From positions 3,629,501-3,693,500 of the forward strand of contig NZ_CP071955.1 in the NCBI RefSeq assembly GCF_017603965.1: a DNA stretch of 64,000 nucleotides. Direction: 5' to 3'. Shown in pieces: positions 43,919 to 52,846 of this stretch. Every line of letters begins with the position of its first letter. The first letter of the stretch is position 1. The notes beneath the pieces are model-generated. The model had not been told where the DNA came from and did no database searches. It saw nothing but the letters and a program-made list of their open reading frames with translations. The DNA is from Xanthomonas fragariae (GTDB lineage Bacteria; Pseudomonadota; Gammaproteobacteria; Xanthomonadales; Xanthomonadaceae). The translations under genes and the position numbers were made by a program.

Positions 43919-44227
43919 ATGAATCCAGTCAAGGTCGATCGCAAGCACCTGCTGCATCTGACCGACTTGCCGAACGTCGGGCCGGCCTGCGAAAAGGATC
44001 TGCAGCGGATCGGCATCCGCGTCGCCGCGCAATTGCGCGGTCGCGATGCCTACGACATGTACGCACAGTTGTGCCTGCGCACCGGCGTGCTGCACGATCC
44101 CTGCGTGATCGACGTTTTCCTGTCGATCGTGCGGTTCATGGAAGGCGAGGCACCGCAGCCATGGTGGGCGTTCAGCAAGGAGCGCAAGGCACTGCTCGCC
44201 AGCGAAGCACCGCTCAGCCTGGGGTGA
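43919..44227 (+). CDS. Helix-hairpin-helix protein of the Cdd1 (pathogenicity locus) family
   Basis: A 102-residue cytosolic protein. The stretch HLLHLTDLPNVGPACEKDL holds a helix-hairpin-helix that in other proteins binds DNA backbone, followed by RVAAQLRGRDAYDMYAQLC and a Cys-rich middle. This matches the family annotated as pathogenicity locus / Cdd1. The ATG at 43919 has a CCAGGAGCATCC region upstream. It follows parB by 34 bp and may share its transcript. The function is not established; DNA or nucleotide-related binding is inferred. Confidence 0.75.
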   Translation: MNPVKVDRKHLLHLTDLPNVGPACEKDLQRIGIRVAAQLRGRDAYDMYAQLCLRTGVLHDPCVIDVFLSIVRFMEGEAPQPWWAFSKERKALLASEAPLSLG

Positions 44228-44670
44228 GTGCTTACCCTGATCAAGCGCTGCCATCAACAGGAGCGACCCAGGAGCAATGCAAACGACCACATCGACCTGG
44301 GCGGCAGCACGATAACGACGCGCGCGCAGGAACAAGGACTTCGAGCCGGCATACGGCAAAGCCTGCATTGAGCAGATCAGCGCGCATATCGAACAGCATC
44401 TGAGGCCAATGTCGAGCGTGTTGCATGACATCATTTCCGACGCCGTGCATCTCGATGCGATCCTGTGCATGAGCCTGGTGCCGCTCTACCCGGAGAAGAT
44501 GGCGCTGAAGCTGAAGGACGGCAGCGACGCATGCTGGATCGCTTCGATGCCAAGGGATTGGAGACATCATTGCGCTCGATCGCGTCAACGTTGACAAAAA
44601 AAGCGCTTCGGGCTGTTCCAAGCGCCGCTTGCTTGCTCCCTTGCTTTTTGAAATCTCCAGGACCACTGCA
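44228..44670. other. Degenerate region with a possible gene remnant
   Basis: About 440 bp before the epimerase gene. A plus-strand frame at 44409-44594 (61 codons, MSSVLHDIISDAVHLDAILC then PLYPEKMALKLKDGSDACW) looks protein-like in its middle but has no ribosome site and ends in an Arg-rich tail. I take it as a possible remnant rather than a gene. Nothing else was recognised; the epimerase promoter is expected near 44600. Confidence 0.35.
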
Positions 44671-45636
44671 ATGACCATTCTCGTCACCGGCGCCGCCGGT
44701 TTCATTGGTGCCTACACCTGCCGCGCGCTGGCTGCACGTGGCGAATCGGTGGTGGGTCTGGACAACTACAACAGCTACTACGACCCGCAGCTCAAACGCG
44801 ACCGCGTCGCGGCGTTGTGTCCGAACATCGATATCCGCACACTGGACCTGACCGATCGCGACGGCCTGGCCGCGTTGTTCGGCGAGGTCCAGCCCACCCG
44901 CGTGGTGCATCTGGCCGCACAGGCCGGAGTACGGTATTCGCTGGAAAATCCGTCCGCCTATGTCGACAGCAACCTGGTCGGCTTCGTCAACATGCTCGAG
45001 CTATGCCGGCATCGCGGCGTGCAGCATCTGGTGTATGCGTCGAGCAGTTCGGTCTATGGCGATTCGGCCACCCCACCTTTTTCCGAAGACCAGCGCGTGG
45101 ATCAGCCGCGCTCGCTGTATGCGGCGACCAAGGCCGCCAACGAGCTGATGGGCCATACCTACGCGCAGTTATACAGCCTGTGCGCCACCGGGCTGCGCTT
45201 CTTCACCGTGTATGGCCCATGGGGCCGGCCGGACATGGCGCCGCTGATCTTCAGCCGCGCGGTGCTGGCGGGGCGCCCGATCGAGGTGTTCAACCACGGC
45301 AGGATGCAGCGCGATTTCACCTTCGTCGACGACATCGTGGCCGGTGTGCTCGGTGCGCTGGACACGCCCAGCAGCGAGCCGGTGCCGCACCGCATGTTCA
45401 ACCTGGGCAACCACACCCCGGTGGAGTTGGAACATTTCATCGACGTGATCGCGCAGGCCGCAGGCCGCCCTGCCGAGAAGGTCTACCTGCCGATGCAGCC
45501 GGGCGACATGATCCGCACCATGGCCGACACCCAGCGCGCGCAGGCAGCATTCGGTTTCGACCCGGCCACCCCAGTCGAGCGCGGGTTGCCGCAGGTGGTG
45601 GCGTGGTGTCGGAACTATTTCGGCAATCGCGCTTAA
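44671..45636 (+). CDS. NAD-dependent nucleotide-sugar epimerase (UDP-glucuronate 4-epimerase-like)
   Basis: A 321-residue extended short-chain dehydrogenase. The Rossmann motif is MTILVTGAAGFIGAYTCRAL, followed by GLDNYNSYYDPQLKRDR, a feature of UDP-GlcA 4-epimerases. The catalytic triad is SSSSVYG and SLYAATKAANELMGHTYA (Tyr and Lys), and RFFTVYGPWGRPDMAPLIF binds the nucleotide sugar. It would interconvert UDP-GlcA and UDP-GalA for surface polysaccharides. The next two genes are also surface-lipid or sugar related. The substrate is inferred from similarity only. Confidence 0.88.
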   Translation: MTILVTGAAGFIGAYTCRALAARGESVVGLDNYNSYYDPQLKRDRVAALCPNIDIRTLDLTDRDGLAALFGEVQPTRVVHLAAQAGVRYSLENPSAYVDSNLVGFVNMLELCRHRGVQHLVYASSSSVYGDSATPPFSEDQRVDQPRSLYAATKAANELMGHTYAQLYSLCATGLRFFTVYGPWGRPDMAPLIFSRAVLAGRPIEVFNHGRMQRDFTFVDDIVAGVLGALDTPSSEPVPHRMFNLGNHTPVELEHFIDVIAQAAGRPAEKVYLPMQPGDMIRTMADTQRAQAAFGFDPATPVERGLPQVVAWCRNYFGNRA

Positions 45637-45941
45637 CCCACCATCGAAACGGCTGCGCAGCCGTCAAGCGATCGTGCGGCTCTGTTTGGCATTGGCAGGT
45701 GGTGCTTGATCATTGCGGTTTTCTGCGCACTGTCCGCACCCGCCCGACCGCGGCTCGCGAGGTCTTGGCTGGCTTGCTCGCAGTCCGTAATTCGACGCGC
45801 TCCTACACGCTACACGCCGCTTTCCACTCGCTCCAACGCACATAACGCACATAACGCACTTTCGCTTCATGCCTGACTCAGACAGTCAGGGCACAATGCG
45901 CGATCTTTTTCGCTCAGCCTTCATCCGGCCACTACGAATCC
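45637..45941. other. Intergenic region with small repeats
   Basis: About 305 bp without a supportable gene. It holds a tandem CGCACATAA repeat near 45836-45858 and a hairpin, CTGACT at 45873-45878 pairing with 45884-45889, just before the likely promoter of the glycosyltransferase gene. No terminator with a T run was seen after the epimerase gene. Confidence 0.5.
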
Positions 45942-46664
45942 ATGAGCCAACCTCAGCTTTCCGTCGTCGTCCCGGTGTTCAATGAGCGCGACAACGTCGC
46001 TGCGCTGGTCGGCGAAATCGTTACCACATTGCGCGGATTGATGGCCTTTGAAATCGTCTATGTCGACGACCATTCGCGCGACGACACGCTAACGGTGCTG
46101 CAAGGCCTGAAAACCATCACGCCGGAACTGCGCGTACTGCATCACGTGACCCAGAGTGGGCAGAGTACGGCGGTGCGCAGCGGGGTCAAGGCCGCACGCG
46201 CAAGCTGGATCACCACGCTCGATGGCGACGGCCAGAACGATCCGGCAGATATCCCCACGCTGCTGACCGCGCGTGCCAGCGCCGATGCGCAGGTCAAGCT
46301 GTTCGCCGGCTGGCGGGTCAACCGCCAGGACTCCGGCTCCAAGCGCTGGGCCAGCAAGTGGGCCAACGCCATCCGCTCGCGCATGCTGCACGACAACACC
46401 CCCGACACCGGCTGCGGCATCAAGCTGTTCGAGCGCGAGGCGTTTTTGGACCTTCCCTACTTCGACCATATGCACCGCTACCTCCCCGCGCTGATGCAGC
46501 GCGCCGGTTGGCGCACCGTGAGCGTGCCGGTGAATCACCGCCACCGCACCGCCGGCGTGTCCAAATACAACAACCTCAATCGCGCCTTGGTCGGCATTCG
46601 CGACCTGCGCGGCGTGGCGTGGTTGATCACCCGCAGCAAGCGCACCGTCGTGCAGGAACGCTGA
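45942..46664 (+). CDS. Family 2 glycosyltransferase (polyprenyl-phosphate type)
   Basis: A 240-residue GT-A glycosyltransferase related to dolichol-phosphate mannose synthase and ArnC. The start MSQPQLSVVVPVFNERDNVA is the family N-terminus. Sugar-nucleotide and metal-binding residues are in FEIVYVDDHSRDDTL and TTLDGDGQNDPADIP, and the acceptor-site acidic pair is in DTGCGIKLFEREAF. The C-terminal membrane helices of ArnC are missing. The next gene, overlapping by TGATG, encodes a small membrane protein that could serve as anchor. Product inferred as an undecaprenyl-phosphate sugar. Confidence 0.9.
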   Translation: MSQPQLSVVVPVFNERDNVAALVGEIVTTLRGLMAFEIVYVDDHSRDDTLTVLQGLKTITPELRVLHHVTQSGQSTAVRSGVKAARASWITTLDGDGQNDPADIPTLLTARASADAQVKLFAGWRVNRQDSGSKRWASKWANAIRSRMLHDNTPDTGCGIKLFEREAFLDLPYFDHMHRYLPALMQRAGWRTVSVPVNHRHRTAGVSKYNNLNRALVGIRDLRGVAWLITRSKRTVVQER

Positions 46665-47005
46665 TGGAACTGCATTGGCTGGATCAACCGCTGACTTGGC
46701 TGTTCTGGACAGGGCTGCACGTCACCGGATGGAAGCTGATCGGCTATGCGGGCGCGCTGATGTTCGGCGGCCGCTGGCTGGTGCAGTTCGTCGCCTCCAA
46801 GCGCGCCGGCAAACCGGTGATCCCGCGCATGTTCTGGTACATGAGCGTAGTCGGCAGTCTGATGACGCTGAGCTACTTCGTGTTCTCGGCAAAGCAGGAT
46901 TCGGTGGGTGTGCTGCAGAACCTGTTCCCGGCGTTTACTGCGTTTTACAGCCTGTATCTGGATGTGAAGCATCGCGGTTGGATGCGGGATCGGGCGATGC
47001 ATTGA
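46664..47005 (+). CDS. Lipid-A-disaccharide synthase N-terminal-domain membrane protein
   Basis: A 113-residue protein with three hydrophobic helices, beginning MELHWLDQPLTWLFWTGLHV. The stretch GGRWLVQFVASKRAGKPVIP, followed by MFWYMSVVGSLMTLSYFVF, is the LAB-N domain (found at the N-terminus of some LpxB proteins and as a stand-alone partner of GT2 enzymes). It overlaps the glycosyltransferase by TGATG, a pairing seen in lipid A or undecaprenyl-sugar modification loci. It is likely a membrane subunit or flippase-like partner; the exact role is unproven. Confidence 0.85.
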   Translation: MELHWLDQPLTWLFWTGLHVTGWKLIGYAGALMFGGRWLVQFVASKRAGKPVIPRMFWYMSVVGSLMTLSYFVFSAKQDSVGVLQNLFPAFTAFYSLYLDVKHRGWMRDRAMH

Positions 47006-47007
47006 GC

Positions 47008-47055
47008 GGGGATTGGGAATTGGGGATTGGCGTGTTCGGGGTTCCAATTCTCCCG
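47008..47055. repeat. Bipartite G-rich/C-rich intergenic element (copy 4)
   Basis: The head GGGATTGGGAATTGGGGATT begins at 47008, and a short inverted tail (GTTCCAATTCTCCCG) follows at 47041-47055. It lies about 150 bp upstream of the RAYT-like gene, the arrangement expected if the repeats are REP-type elements. Confidence 0.5.
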
Positions 47056-47208
47056 CCTTTTGACGTGAGACTGGCTGTGTAAGCGACGCTGATGCATCAC
47101 GATGTATTAGCTCCGCTCTGCGGTGCACCAGGCGGACCGCTCGATGTCTGACATTCGAAACGTTTCTTCGTACATCGCGACGCGATGCTGACCGACCTGA
47201 TGTAACGC

Positions 47209-47787
47209 GTGTGGCCGATGCCGCAATTGCCTGGCCATCGGCACGCTAGGGCCATGTCCAGCGCATTGCCCCATCGTCCCTTGTCCATGCCGGCGCCCAT
47301 CGCAGCGCACTGGTATCTGCGTCTGCACACGCATCAGCAGGTGCCGCTGTTTTCAGACTGGCGTTGCGCGCGGGCGGCAGCATCCAGCCTGGCGGCGGCC
47401 AGTCATTGGCGCGGAGCGCAGTTGCTGTGTTGGGTGTTGTTGCCGGACAGTTGGTGCGCCTTGCTGCAGGCGCCGGGCAGGGCTGCGCTGCTGCAGATGG
47501 CGACGGCGGCACGACAGGCCGCTAACGAGGCGGTCAATCGCGCACGCGGACGTGGCGGAACGGTGTGGCAGCCGGAAATGGAGGCAACAGCGCTTGCGCT
47601 GCATGCCGATCACAGGCAGTTCGCGCGTTCGCTGGTCGCACTGCCATTGCGCGCAGGATTGGCCGATCGGATCGGCGCCTATCCGTATTGGGACGCGGTC
47701 TGGTTGCTGCACGATGACGGTGGAGCCGCAGGCGCGATACCTGCGCCAGGTGATCGGCCATGTATGGCAGGTTTGAGCGGCAGCTGA
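47209..47787 (+). CDS. Degenerate REP-associated tyrosine transposase-like protein (RAYT)
   Basis: A 192-codon frame, probably starting at MSSALPHRPLSM (47254) or further in. Core Y1-transposase strands can be followed: HWYLRLHTHQQVPLF, then LLCWVLLPDSWCALLQ, and a C-terminal ALPLRAGLADRIGAYPYWDA that corresponds to the family's NPVRAGLV..YPWSS end. The HUH metal motif expected after the WVLLPD strand (HxH) is replaced by SWCAL, and no catalytic Tyr is clear. The protein is therefore probably inactive as a nuclease: a fossil or a domesticated DNA-binding protein. A G-rich repeat element lies just upstream. Confidence 0.6.
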   Translation: MWPMPQLPGHRHARAMSSALPHRPLSMPAPIAAHWYLRLHTHQQVPLFSDWRCARAAASSLAAASHWRGAQLLCWVLLPDSWCALLQAPGRAALLQMATAARQAANEAVNRARGRGGTVWQPEMEATALALHADHRQFARSLVALPLRAGLADRIGAYPYWDAVWLLHDDGGAAGAIPAPGDRPCMAGLSGS

Positions 47788-47889
47788 TGGTCACCGTCAC
47801 CGCAGCAGGCTCGAATAGCGCGGAATCGGCAAATGCACCCAGCCTGCTCTGCCTCGCTCCAGGCAGAGCAGTCGTTCGCCATCCGGCAA

Positions 47890-50235
47890 TCAAAACGTCA
47901 GCGGATGCTCGGGCAACAACGCCTGCAATTGGCTACGGAACAATGCGCGAATCCGCTGCAATGCAGCCTCGGTGTCGGCTTCGAAACGCAGCACCAGAAT
48001 CGGCGTGGTGTTGGACGCGCGTACCAGGCCCCAACCGTCGGCGAAATCCGCGCGCAACCCGTCAATCGTCGACAAGCGCGCCGACTCGAACGGTGATTCT
48101 TCGCCGGCCTCGGCTCGTTCGACAAAGCGCGCCACCAGCGCGTGCGCATCGCCGTCCACCGGCACCTTGATCTCCGGGGCAGATACACTTTCGGGCAGTG
48201 CGTCCAGCACCTCGGAGGGGGTTTGCTCGCGCTGCGCCAGGATTTCCAGCAAACGTGCGGCCGCGTAGATACCATCGTCGAAGCCGTACCAGCGTTCCTT
48301 GAAGAAGAAGTGCCCGCTCATCTCGCCCGCCAGTTCGGCATCGGTCTGGCGCATCTTGGATTTGATCAACGAATGCCCGGTCTTCCACATCAACGGGCTG
48401 CCGCCGTTGCGCAGCACGTAGTCGTACAACTTGCCGGTGCACTTCACGTCGTAGATCACCAACGCGCCGGGATTGCGTTGCAGCACATCGGCAGCGAACA
48501 ACATCAGCAGACGGTCCGGAAACACGATGGCACCTTCCCTGGTGACCACGCCCAGACGGTCGGCATCGCCATCGAAGGCCACGCCGATATCGGCATCGAA
48601 CCGCTTCACCATCTTCACCAGATCGTCGAGGTTGTGCGGCTCGCTTGGGTCGGGGTGGTGGTTGGGGAACGTGCCATCGATCTCGCAGTACAGCGGGACG
48701 ACCTCGGCACCGATCGCTTCCAGCAGACGCGGCGCGATATCGCCGCCCGCGCCATTGCCGGCATCCACCACGACCTTGATCGGGCGGTCCAGCGATACGT
48801 CGCCGACGATGCGCTGGATGTAGGCATCGCTGATGTCGCGCTGTTCCAGTTCGCCGGGCGTGGCGGCGGTGTGCAACCGACCTTCGTTGATGCGCTGGTG
48901 CAGTTCGGTGATCTCCGCACCCGACAGGGTCTCGCCGCCGATGACAATCTTGAAGCCGTTGTAGTCGGGCGGATTGTGGCTGCCGGTAACCGCCACGCAG
49001 CTGCCGGCGTGCAGTTCGTAGGCGCCGAAATACACCACCGGGGTGGGCGCCAGACCGATGTCGATCACCTTGCAGCCGGCGCGGCGCAGGCCTTCGATCA
49101 ACCCATTGGCAAGCTCCGCACCCGACAGACGCCCGTCGCGACCGACCACCACATCGCCCAAGCCCTGCGCTTGCATCACGCTGCCGATGGATTGGCCGAT
49201 CAACGCAGCAATGCCGGGATTGAGGTCTTTGCCGACCACGCCGCGGATGTCGTAGGCGCGAAACATCTCGGTGGCGATCTGCACGGGTGGCACCAGTGCC
49301 GGTGCTGCTGGCAGTGCGCGCTCCTCGTCCAGCGCGGGCGCCTCGCTGGCGAGGCTGGCATCGTACTGCAGGCTTTGACTGAATGTGGGCTCGTCGGCGG
49401 TCGAGTCGCCGGCAACGCGGCGGCGCGGCAGGGCAACACGGCCACGGCTGACCAGCACCAGCAAGACGGCGATGCTCAGCAGCAACGCGGCCACGATGGC
49501 GCAGCCGAGCGCGCCAAGCCCCAGCGGGCCGTTGTGGCTTTGCGGTACGGCAGCAGCGACGCGCAGGCCACTGGTGCCCAATGGTTTGGCCAGCGTTTCG
49601 GCGGCATCGGCCAATGCGGCATTGCCTTGCTGGGCCACGTTGTAGCTGCCCTGGCGCAGTGCCAGATAGGCGCTCCCGGGCACCGCAATCGCATCCAGCG
49701 GGCCGGTCAGGCGCAACAACGGAAGGCGCGCATAGGCCACCGCCGGTTGCGCGCCCAGGCGTACCGCTGCCGCCACACCGAGACGTACCTGCTTGGCGTC
49801 GCGCACCACGTGTACCTGCGCGCGTTCGGCGACCAGTGCCGACTCGAGCAGGCTCAGCCGCGCATAGCCGAAGTCCTTGGGATTGTCATAAGCGGCGGTG
49901 AGATGGCCCGGCAGCACCTGCACGTCCTCGGCGCCCTTGAAGCGCTCGCGGATGGCCGAGGCGGCAGCCAGTGCGTCGCCATTGGCCAATGCGGCAATGA
50001 CCGGCGGCTGCTTGAGCACAGCGTCGAGCTGGCTGGCCTGTCTGGCCATCGCCTGGCTGACCTCCTGCACGGCGCGGTCGCGCGCCTTCTCCAGATTTTG
50101 CGCAACCGCTTCTTCGCGCCATTGCGCATAGCTGTTCCAGCCGAACCAAGCGGCAAACAACAACAGGCCCCCCAACACCGGACCACTCGTATGCACACTG
50201 GACATCGACTGCCTGCGCCCGTTCGCCTTGCTCAT
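47890..50235 (-). CDS. xanA: Phosphomannomutase/phosphoglucomutase with N-terminal membrane domain (XanA/AlgC)
   Basis: A 781-residue enzyme interconverting hexose 6- and 1-phosphates for xanthan and LPS precursors. The C-terminal 450 residues are a full phosphohexomutase: FRAYDIRGVVGKDLNP, the phosphoserine loop AVTGSHNPPDYNGFK, the metal loop GVAFDGDADRLGVV, the sugar loop GEMSGHFFFKERW, and the phosphate-binding VRASNTTPILVLRFE. The first 330 residues contain two membrane helices (GPVLGGLLLFAAWFGW and CAIVAALLLSIAVLLVLV) around a periplasmic helical domain, then a linker. Long forms with this extension occur in xanthomonads and pseudomonads. It lies 12 bp downstream of dut. Confidence 0.92.
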   Translation of the reverse strand: MSKANGRRQSMSSVHTSGPVLGGLLLFAAWFGWNSYAQWREEAVAQNLEKARDRAVQEVSQAMARQASQLDAVLKQPPVIAALANGDALAAASAIRERFKGAEDVQVLPGHLTAAYDNPKDFGYARLSLLESALVAERAQVHVVRDAKQVRLGVAAAVRLGAQPAVAYARLPLLRLTGPLDAIAVPGSAYLALRQGSYNVAQQGNAALADAAETLAKPLGTSGLRVAAAVPQSHNGPLGLGALGCAIVAALLLSIAVLLVLVSRGRVALPRRRVAGDSTADEPTFSQSLQYDASLASEAPALDEERALPAAPALVPPVQIATEMFRAYDIRGVVGKDLNPGIAALIGQSIGSVMQAQGLGDVVVGRDGRLSGAELANGLIEGLRRAGCKVIDIGLAPTPVVYFGAYELHAGSCVAVTGSHNPPDYNGFKIVIGGETLSGAEITELHQRINEGRLHTAATPGELEQRDISDAYIQRIVGDVSLDRPIKVVVDAGNGAGGDIAPRLLEAIGAEVVPLYCEIDGTFPNHHPDPSEPHNLDDLVKMVKRFDADIGVAFDGDADRLGVVTREGAIVFPDRLLMLFAADVLQRNPGALVIYDVKCTGKLYDYVLRNGGSPLMWKTGHSLIKSKMRQTDAELAGEMSGHFFFKERWYGFDDGIYAAARLLEILAQREQTPSEVLDALPESVSAPEIKVPVDGDAHALVARFVERAEAGEESPFESARLSTIDGLRADFADGWGLVRASNTTPILVLRFEADTEAALQRIRALFRSQLQALLPEHPLTF

Positions 50236-50247
50236 GTGACTCCCCCG

Positions 50248-50715
50248 TCAGCGCACGCCGGTGTGGCCGAACCCACCCGCTCCCCGCGCGCTGTCGAGGA
50301 AAGTATCCACCACTTGCAAGCCCACGCGCACGATCGGCAGGATCACTAGCTGTGCAATGCGATCGCCCGGCTCGATGGTGAAGGCGGCGCGGCCGCGATT
50401 CCAGGTGCTGATCAACAGCGGGCCCTGGTAATCGGCATCGATCAGGCCGGTGCCGTTGCCGAGCACGATGCCGTGGCGATGGCCCAGGCCGGAGCGCGGC
50501 AGGATCACCGCGCACACCTGCGGATCGGACAAATGAATCGCGATGCCGCTGGGAATCAGGGCGGCATCGCCAGGCTCCAGCGTCATCGGCGCTTCCAGCG
50601 CGGCGCGCAGGTCCATGCCGGCGCTGCATTCGGTGGCGTAGGCCGGTAGCGGCCACAGGTCACCGAAGCGTGGGTCGAGCAACTTCACCTGCAAGGACCG
50701 GGTTGAGGTGCTCAT
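50248..50715 (-). CDS. dut: dUTP diphosphatase
   Basis: A 155-residue trimeric dUTPase that keeps uracil out of DNA and makes dUMP. The five motifs are visible in order: [55 protein letters not shown] and the Gly-rich C-terminal arm [12 protein letters not shown]. The start overlaps the coaBC stop by ATGA, and xanA follows at 12 bp, so the three genes are one transcript, a layout conserved in the group. Confidence 0.96.
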   Translation of the reverse strand: MSTSTRSLQVKLLDPRFGDLWPLPAYATECSAGMDLRAALEAPMTLEPGDAALIPSGIAIHLSDPQVCAVILPRSGLGHRHGIVLGNGTGLIDADYQGPLLISTWNRGRAAFTIEPGDRIAQLVILPIVRVGLQVVDTFLDSARGAGGFGHTGVR

Positions 50716-51986
50716 GCCTGCAATCTCTCTGCGATCAGGGCCAGCAGTTGATCGGCCAATGCGGTCTTGCTGCTACTGGGGAACGTGCACTGGCCACCCT
50801 GCCAATACGCAGTCGCAGCGTTGTTGTCGCTTTCGAAGCCGCCGCCTTCGATCCCCACTTGGTTGGCGATGATCAGATCCAGCCGCTTGGCCACCAGCTT
50901 GCTACGTGCATAGTGCTCCACATCGTGCGTTTCGGCGGCAAAACCGACCACCAGTTTCAGCGCGCCGGTCTGCGAAGCGACCTCCGAAAGAATGTCCGGG
51001 GTGCGCACCAGTTCCAGGGTCAGCGTCTGGCCGGTCTTCTTGATCTTCTGCGCGACCACCCGCTTGGGAGTGTAGTCGGCCACTGCAGCAGCACCGATGT
51101 AGATGTCGGCCGGGAACGCGCCCAGCACCGCATCGTGCATCTGCGCGGCCGAGCGCACATCGATCCGCTGCACGCCTGCCGGGGTGGTTTGATGCACCGG
51201 CCCGCTGACCAGCACCACATCGGCGCCCTGGCGCGCAGCGGCGGCGGCCAGCGCGTAGCCCATCTTGCCGCTGCTGCGGTTGCCCATGTAGCGCACCGGG
51301 TCCAGGTCTTCGAAGGTGGGGCCGGCGCTGATCACGATGCGCAAGCCATCCAACTGCGCGCTGCTGGGCACGAAGGCCCGCGCAGTTGCGCTCTTGGGGC
51401 CGACCTGCGCAACGCTGCCGCTAGCAGCACCGACGGCCAGGGCGGCAATGATCGCCGCCGGCTCGGCCAGTCGGCCAGGACCGGATTCGCCTTCGGCCAG
51501 CGGGCCATCGTCCGGGCCGACCACGCGCACGCCGCGTGCGGACAGGGTCGCCACATTCGCCTGCGTGGCCGGATGCAGCCACATGCGGTGGTTCATCGCC
51601 GGGGCCACGGTCAGCGGCGCGGTGGTGGCCAGGCATAGCGTGGTGACCAGATCGTCGGCCAGGCCATGCGCCAGACGCGCCAGCAGGTCGGCGGTGGCCG
51701 GAGCGAGGATCACCTGATCGGCCCAGCGGGCCAGTTCGATATGCCCCATCGCCTGCTCGGCGGCGCTGTCCCACAGCGTGGTGCGGGTGGGTTGCCCGGA
51801 CAGTGCCTGGAAGCTGAGCGGGGTGACGAACTGTTGTGCGCCGCTGGTCATGGCGACCTGCACCTGCGCACCGGCGTCGCGCAGGCGACGGACCAGTTCG
51901 AGCGATTTGTAAGCGGCGATGCCTCCGCCGACGCACAGCAGCAAGCGCTGTCCGTCCAGGGGGCGGGCCTGAGTGGAGCCGATCAC
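50712..51986 (-). CDS. coaBC: Bifunctional phosphopantothenoylcysteine decarboxylase / phosphopantothenate-cysteine ligase
   Basis: A 424-residue coenzyme A biosynthesis enzyme. The N-terminal flavoprotein CoaC domain (about 1-190) shows [18 protein letters not shown], the catalytic His region near [17 protein letters not shown], and [17 protein letters not shown]. The C-terminal CoaB domain has [20 protein letters not shown] and [20 protein letters not shown], with DLIIANQVG near the end. Length and motifs are normal. It heads the coaBC-dut-xanA transcript and is divergent from radC. Confidence 0.95.
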   Translation of the reverse strand: MIGSTQARPLDGQRLLLCVGGGIAAYKSLELVRRLRDAGAQVQVAMTSGAQQFVTPLSFQALSGQPTRTTLWDSAAEQAMGHIELARWADQVILAPATADLLARLAHGLADDLVTTLCLATTAPLTVAPAMNHRMWLHPATQANVATLSARGVRVVGPDDGPLAEGESGPGRLAEPAAIIAALAVGAASGSVAQVGPKSATARAFVPSSAQLDGLRIVISAGPTFEDLDPVRYMGNRSSGKMGYALAAAAARQGADVVLVSGPVHQTTPAGVQRIDVRSAAQMHDAVLGAFPADIYIGAAAVADYTPKRVVAQKIKKTGQTLTLELVRTPDILSEVASQTGALKLVVGFAAETHDVEHYARSKLVAKRLDLIIANQVGIEGGGFESDNNAATAYWQGGQCTFPSSSKTALADQLLALIAERLQA

Positions 51987-52082
51987 GTCGGAGTCGTCCT
52001 ACGATTGCAAGGACAACTAGATTAGCCGATGCCCCCGCTTGGCCTGATAGGCGTCGAGGATGAGGACCGGCAATCTCGCCAT

Positions 52083-52760
52083 ATGCATATTCACGACTGG
52101 CCCACCCACGAACGCCCGCGCGAGAAACTTCTGGCGCGCGGGGCCGCTGCTTTGTCCGATGCCGAGCTGTTGGCGATCTTTGTCGGCTCGGGCCTGCGCG
52201 GCCAGGACGCCGTGCAGACCGCGCGCGATCTGCTGCATCGCCACGGCCCGCTGCGCTTGCTGCTGGATCGCCCGGCCTCGGCCTTGGTGCGTCTGCCGGG
52301 CCTGGGGCCGGCCTCGGCGTGCAAGCTCAACGCGGCGATGGAACTGGCCAATCGCCATCTGATGAGCGATCTGGAACGCGGCGAGGTGCTCAGCGACCCG
52401 TCCAGCGTGGGCCGCTATTTCTCGCAGCAGCTGCGCGCACGTGCCTACGAAGTGTTCGCGGTGCTATTCCTGGACAACCGCCATCGCGCAATCGCCTTCG
52501 AAGAACTGTTCACCGGCACCATTGATGGCGCCGACATCCATCCACGCGAAGTGGTGCGGCGGGCGCTCCTGCACAACGCGGCAGCAGTGATCGTCGGGCA
52601 CAACCATCCGTCCGGCAATCCGGAGCCGTCCGAGGCAGACCGCGCGGTCACCCACCGCCTGCTGCAGGGGCTGGACCTGGTGGATATCCGCCTGCTCGAC
52701 CACTTCGTGATCGGCGATGGCCGCCCGGTGTCGCTGGCCGAGCGCGGCTGGCTAGAATGA
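52083..52760 (+). CDS. radC: RadC/JAB1 (MPN+) domain protein
   Basis: A 225-residue protein with an N-terminal helix-hairpin-helix region ([20 protein letters not shown]) and a C-terminal MPN+ domain. The metal motif [14 protein letters not shown] (His, His, Asp of JAMM) near residue 175 is intact, with an upstream Glu in [10 protein letters not shown]. The start [20 protein letters not shown] at 52083 is typical of RadC. Despite the name, a role in recombinational repair is disputed; the protein is a predicted metalloenzyme of unknown substrate. Divergent from coaBC. Confidence 0.92.
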   Translation: MHIHDWPTHERPREKLLARGAAALSDAELLAIFVGSGLRGQDAVQTARDLLHRHGPLRLLLDRPASALVRLPGLGPASACKLNAAMELANRHLMSDLERGEVLSDPSSVGRYFSQQLRARAYEVFAVLFLDNRHRAIAFEELFTGTIDGADIHPREVVRRALLHNAAAVIVGHNHPSGNPEPSEADRAVTHRLLQGLDLVDIRLLDHFVIGDGRPVSLAERGWLE

Positions 52761-52846
52761 CGGCCTCGTGCTGACCTGAACCATCGGCCGGACCCCGGCG
52801 CGCGCGGTCGGGTAAAATCGATGGTTTGATTCCAAGCAGATCTCAC

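Noticed and set aside
48142-50349. 735-codon plus-strand frame opposite xanA and dut
   Set aside because: Antisense shadow rich in Arg, Gln and His; both coding genes on the other strand have full motif sets.
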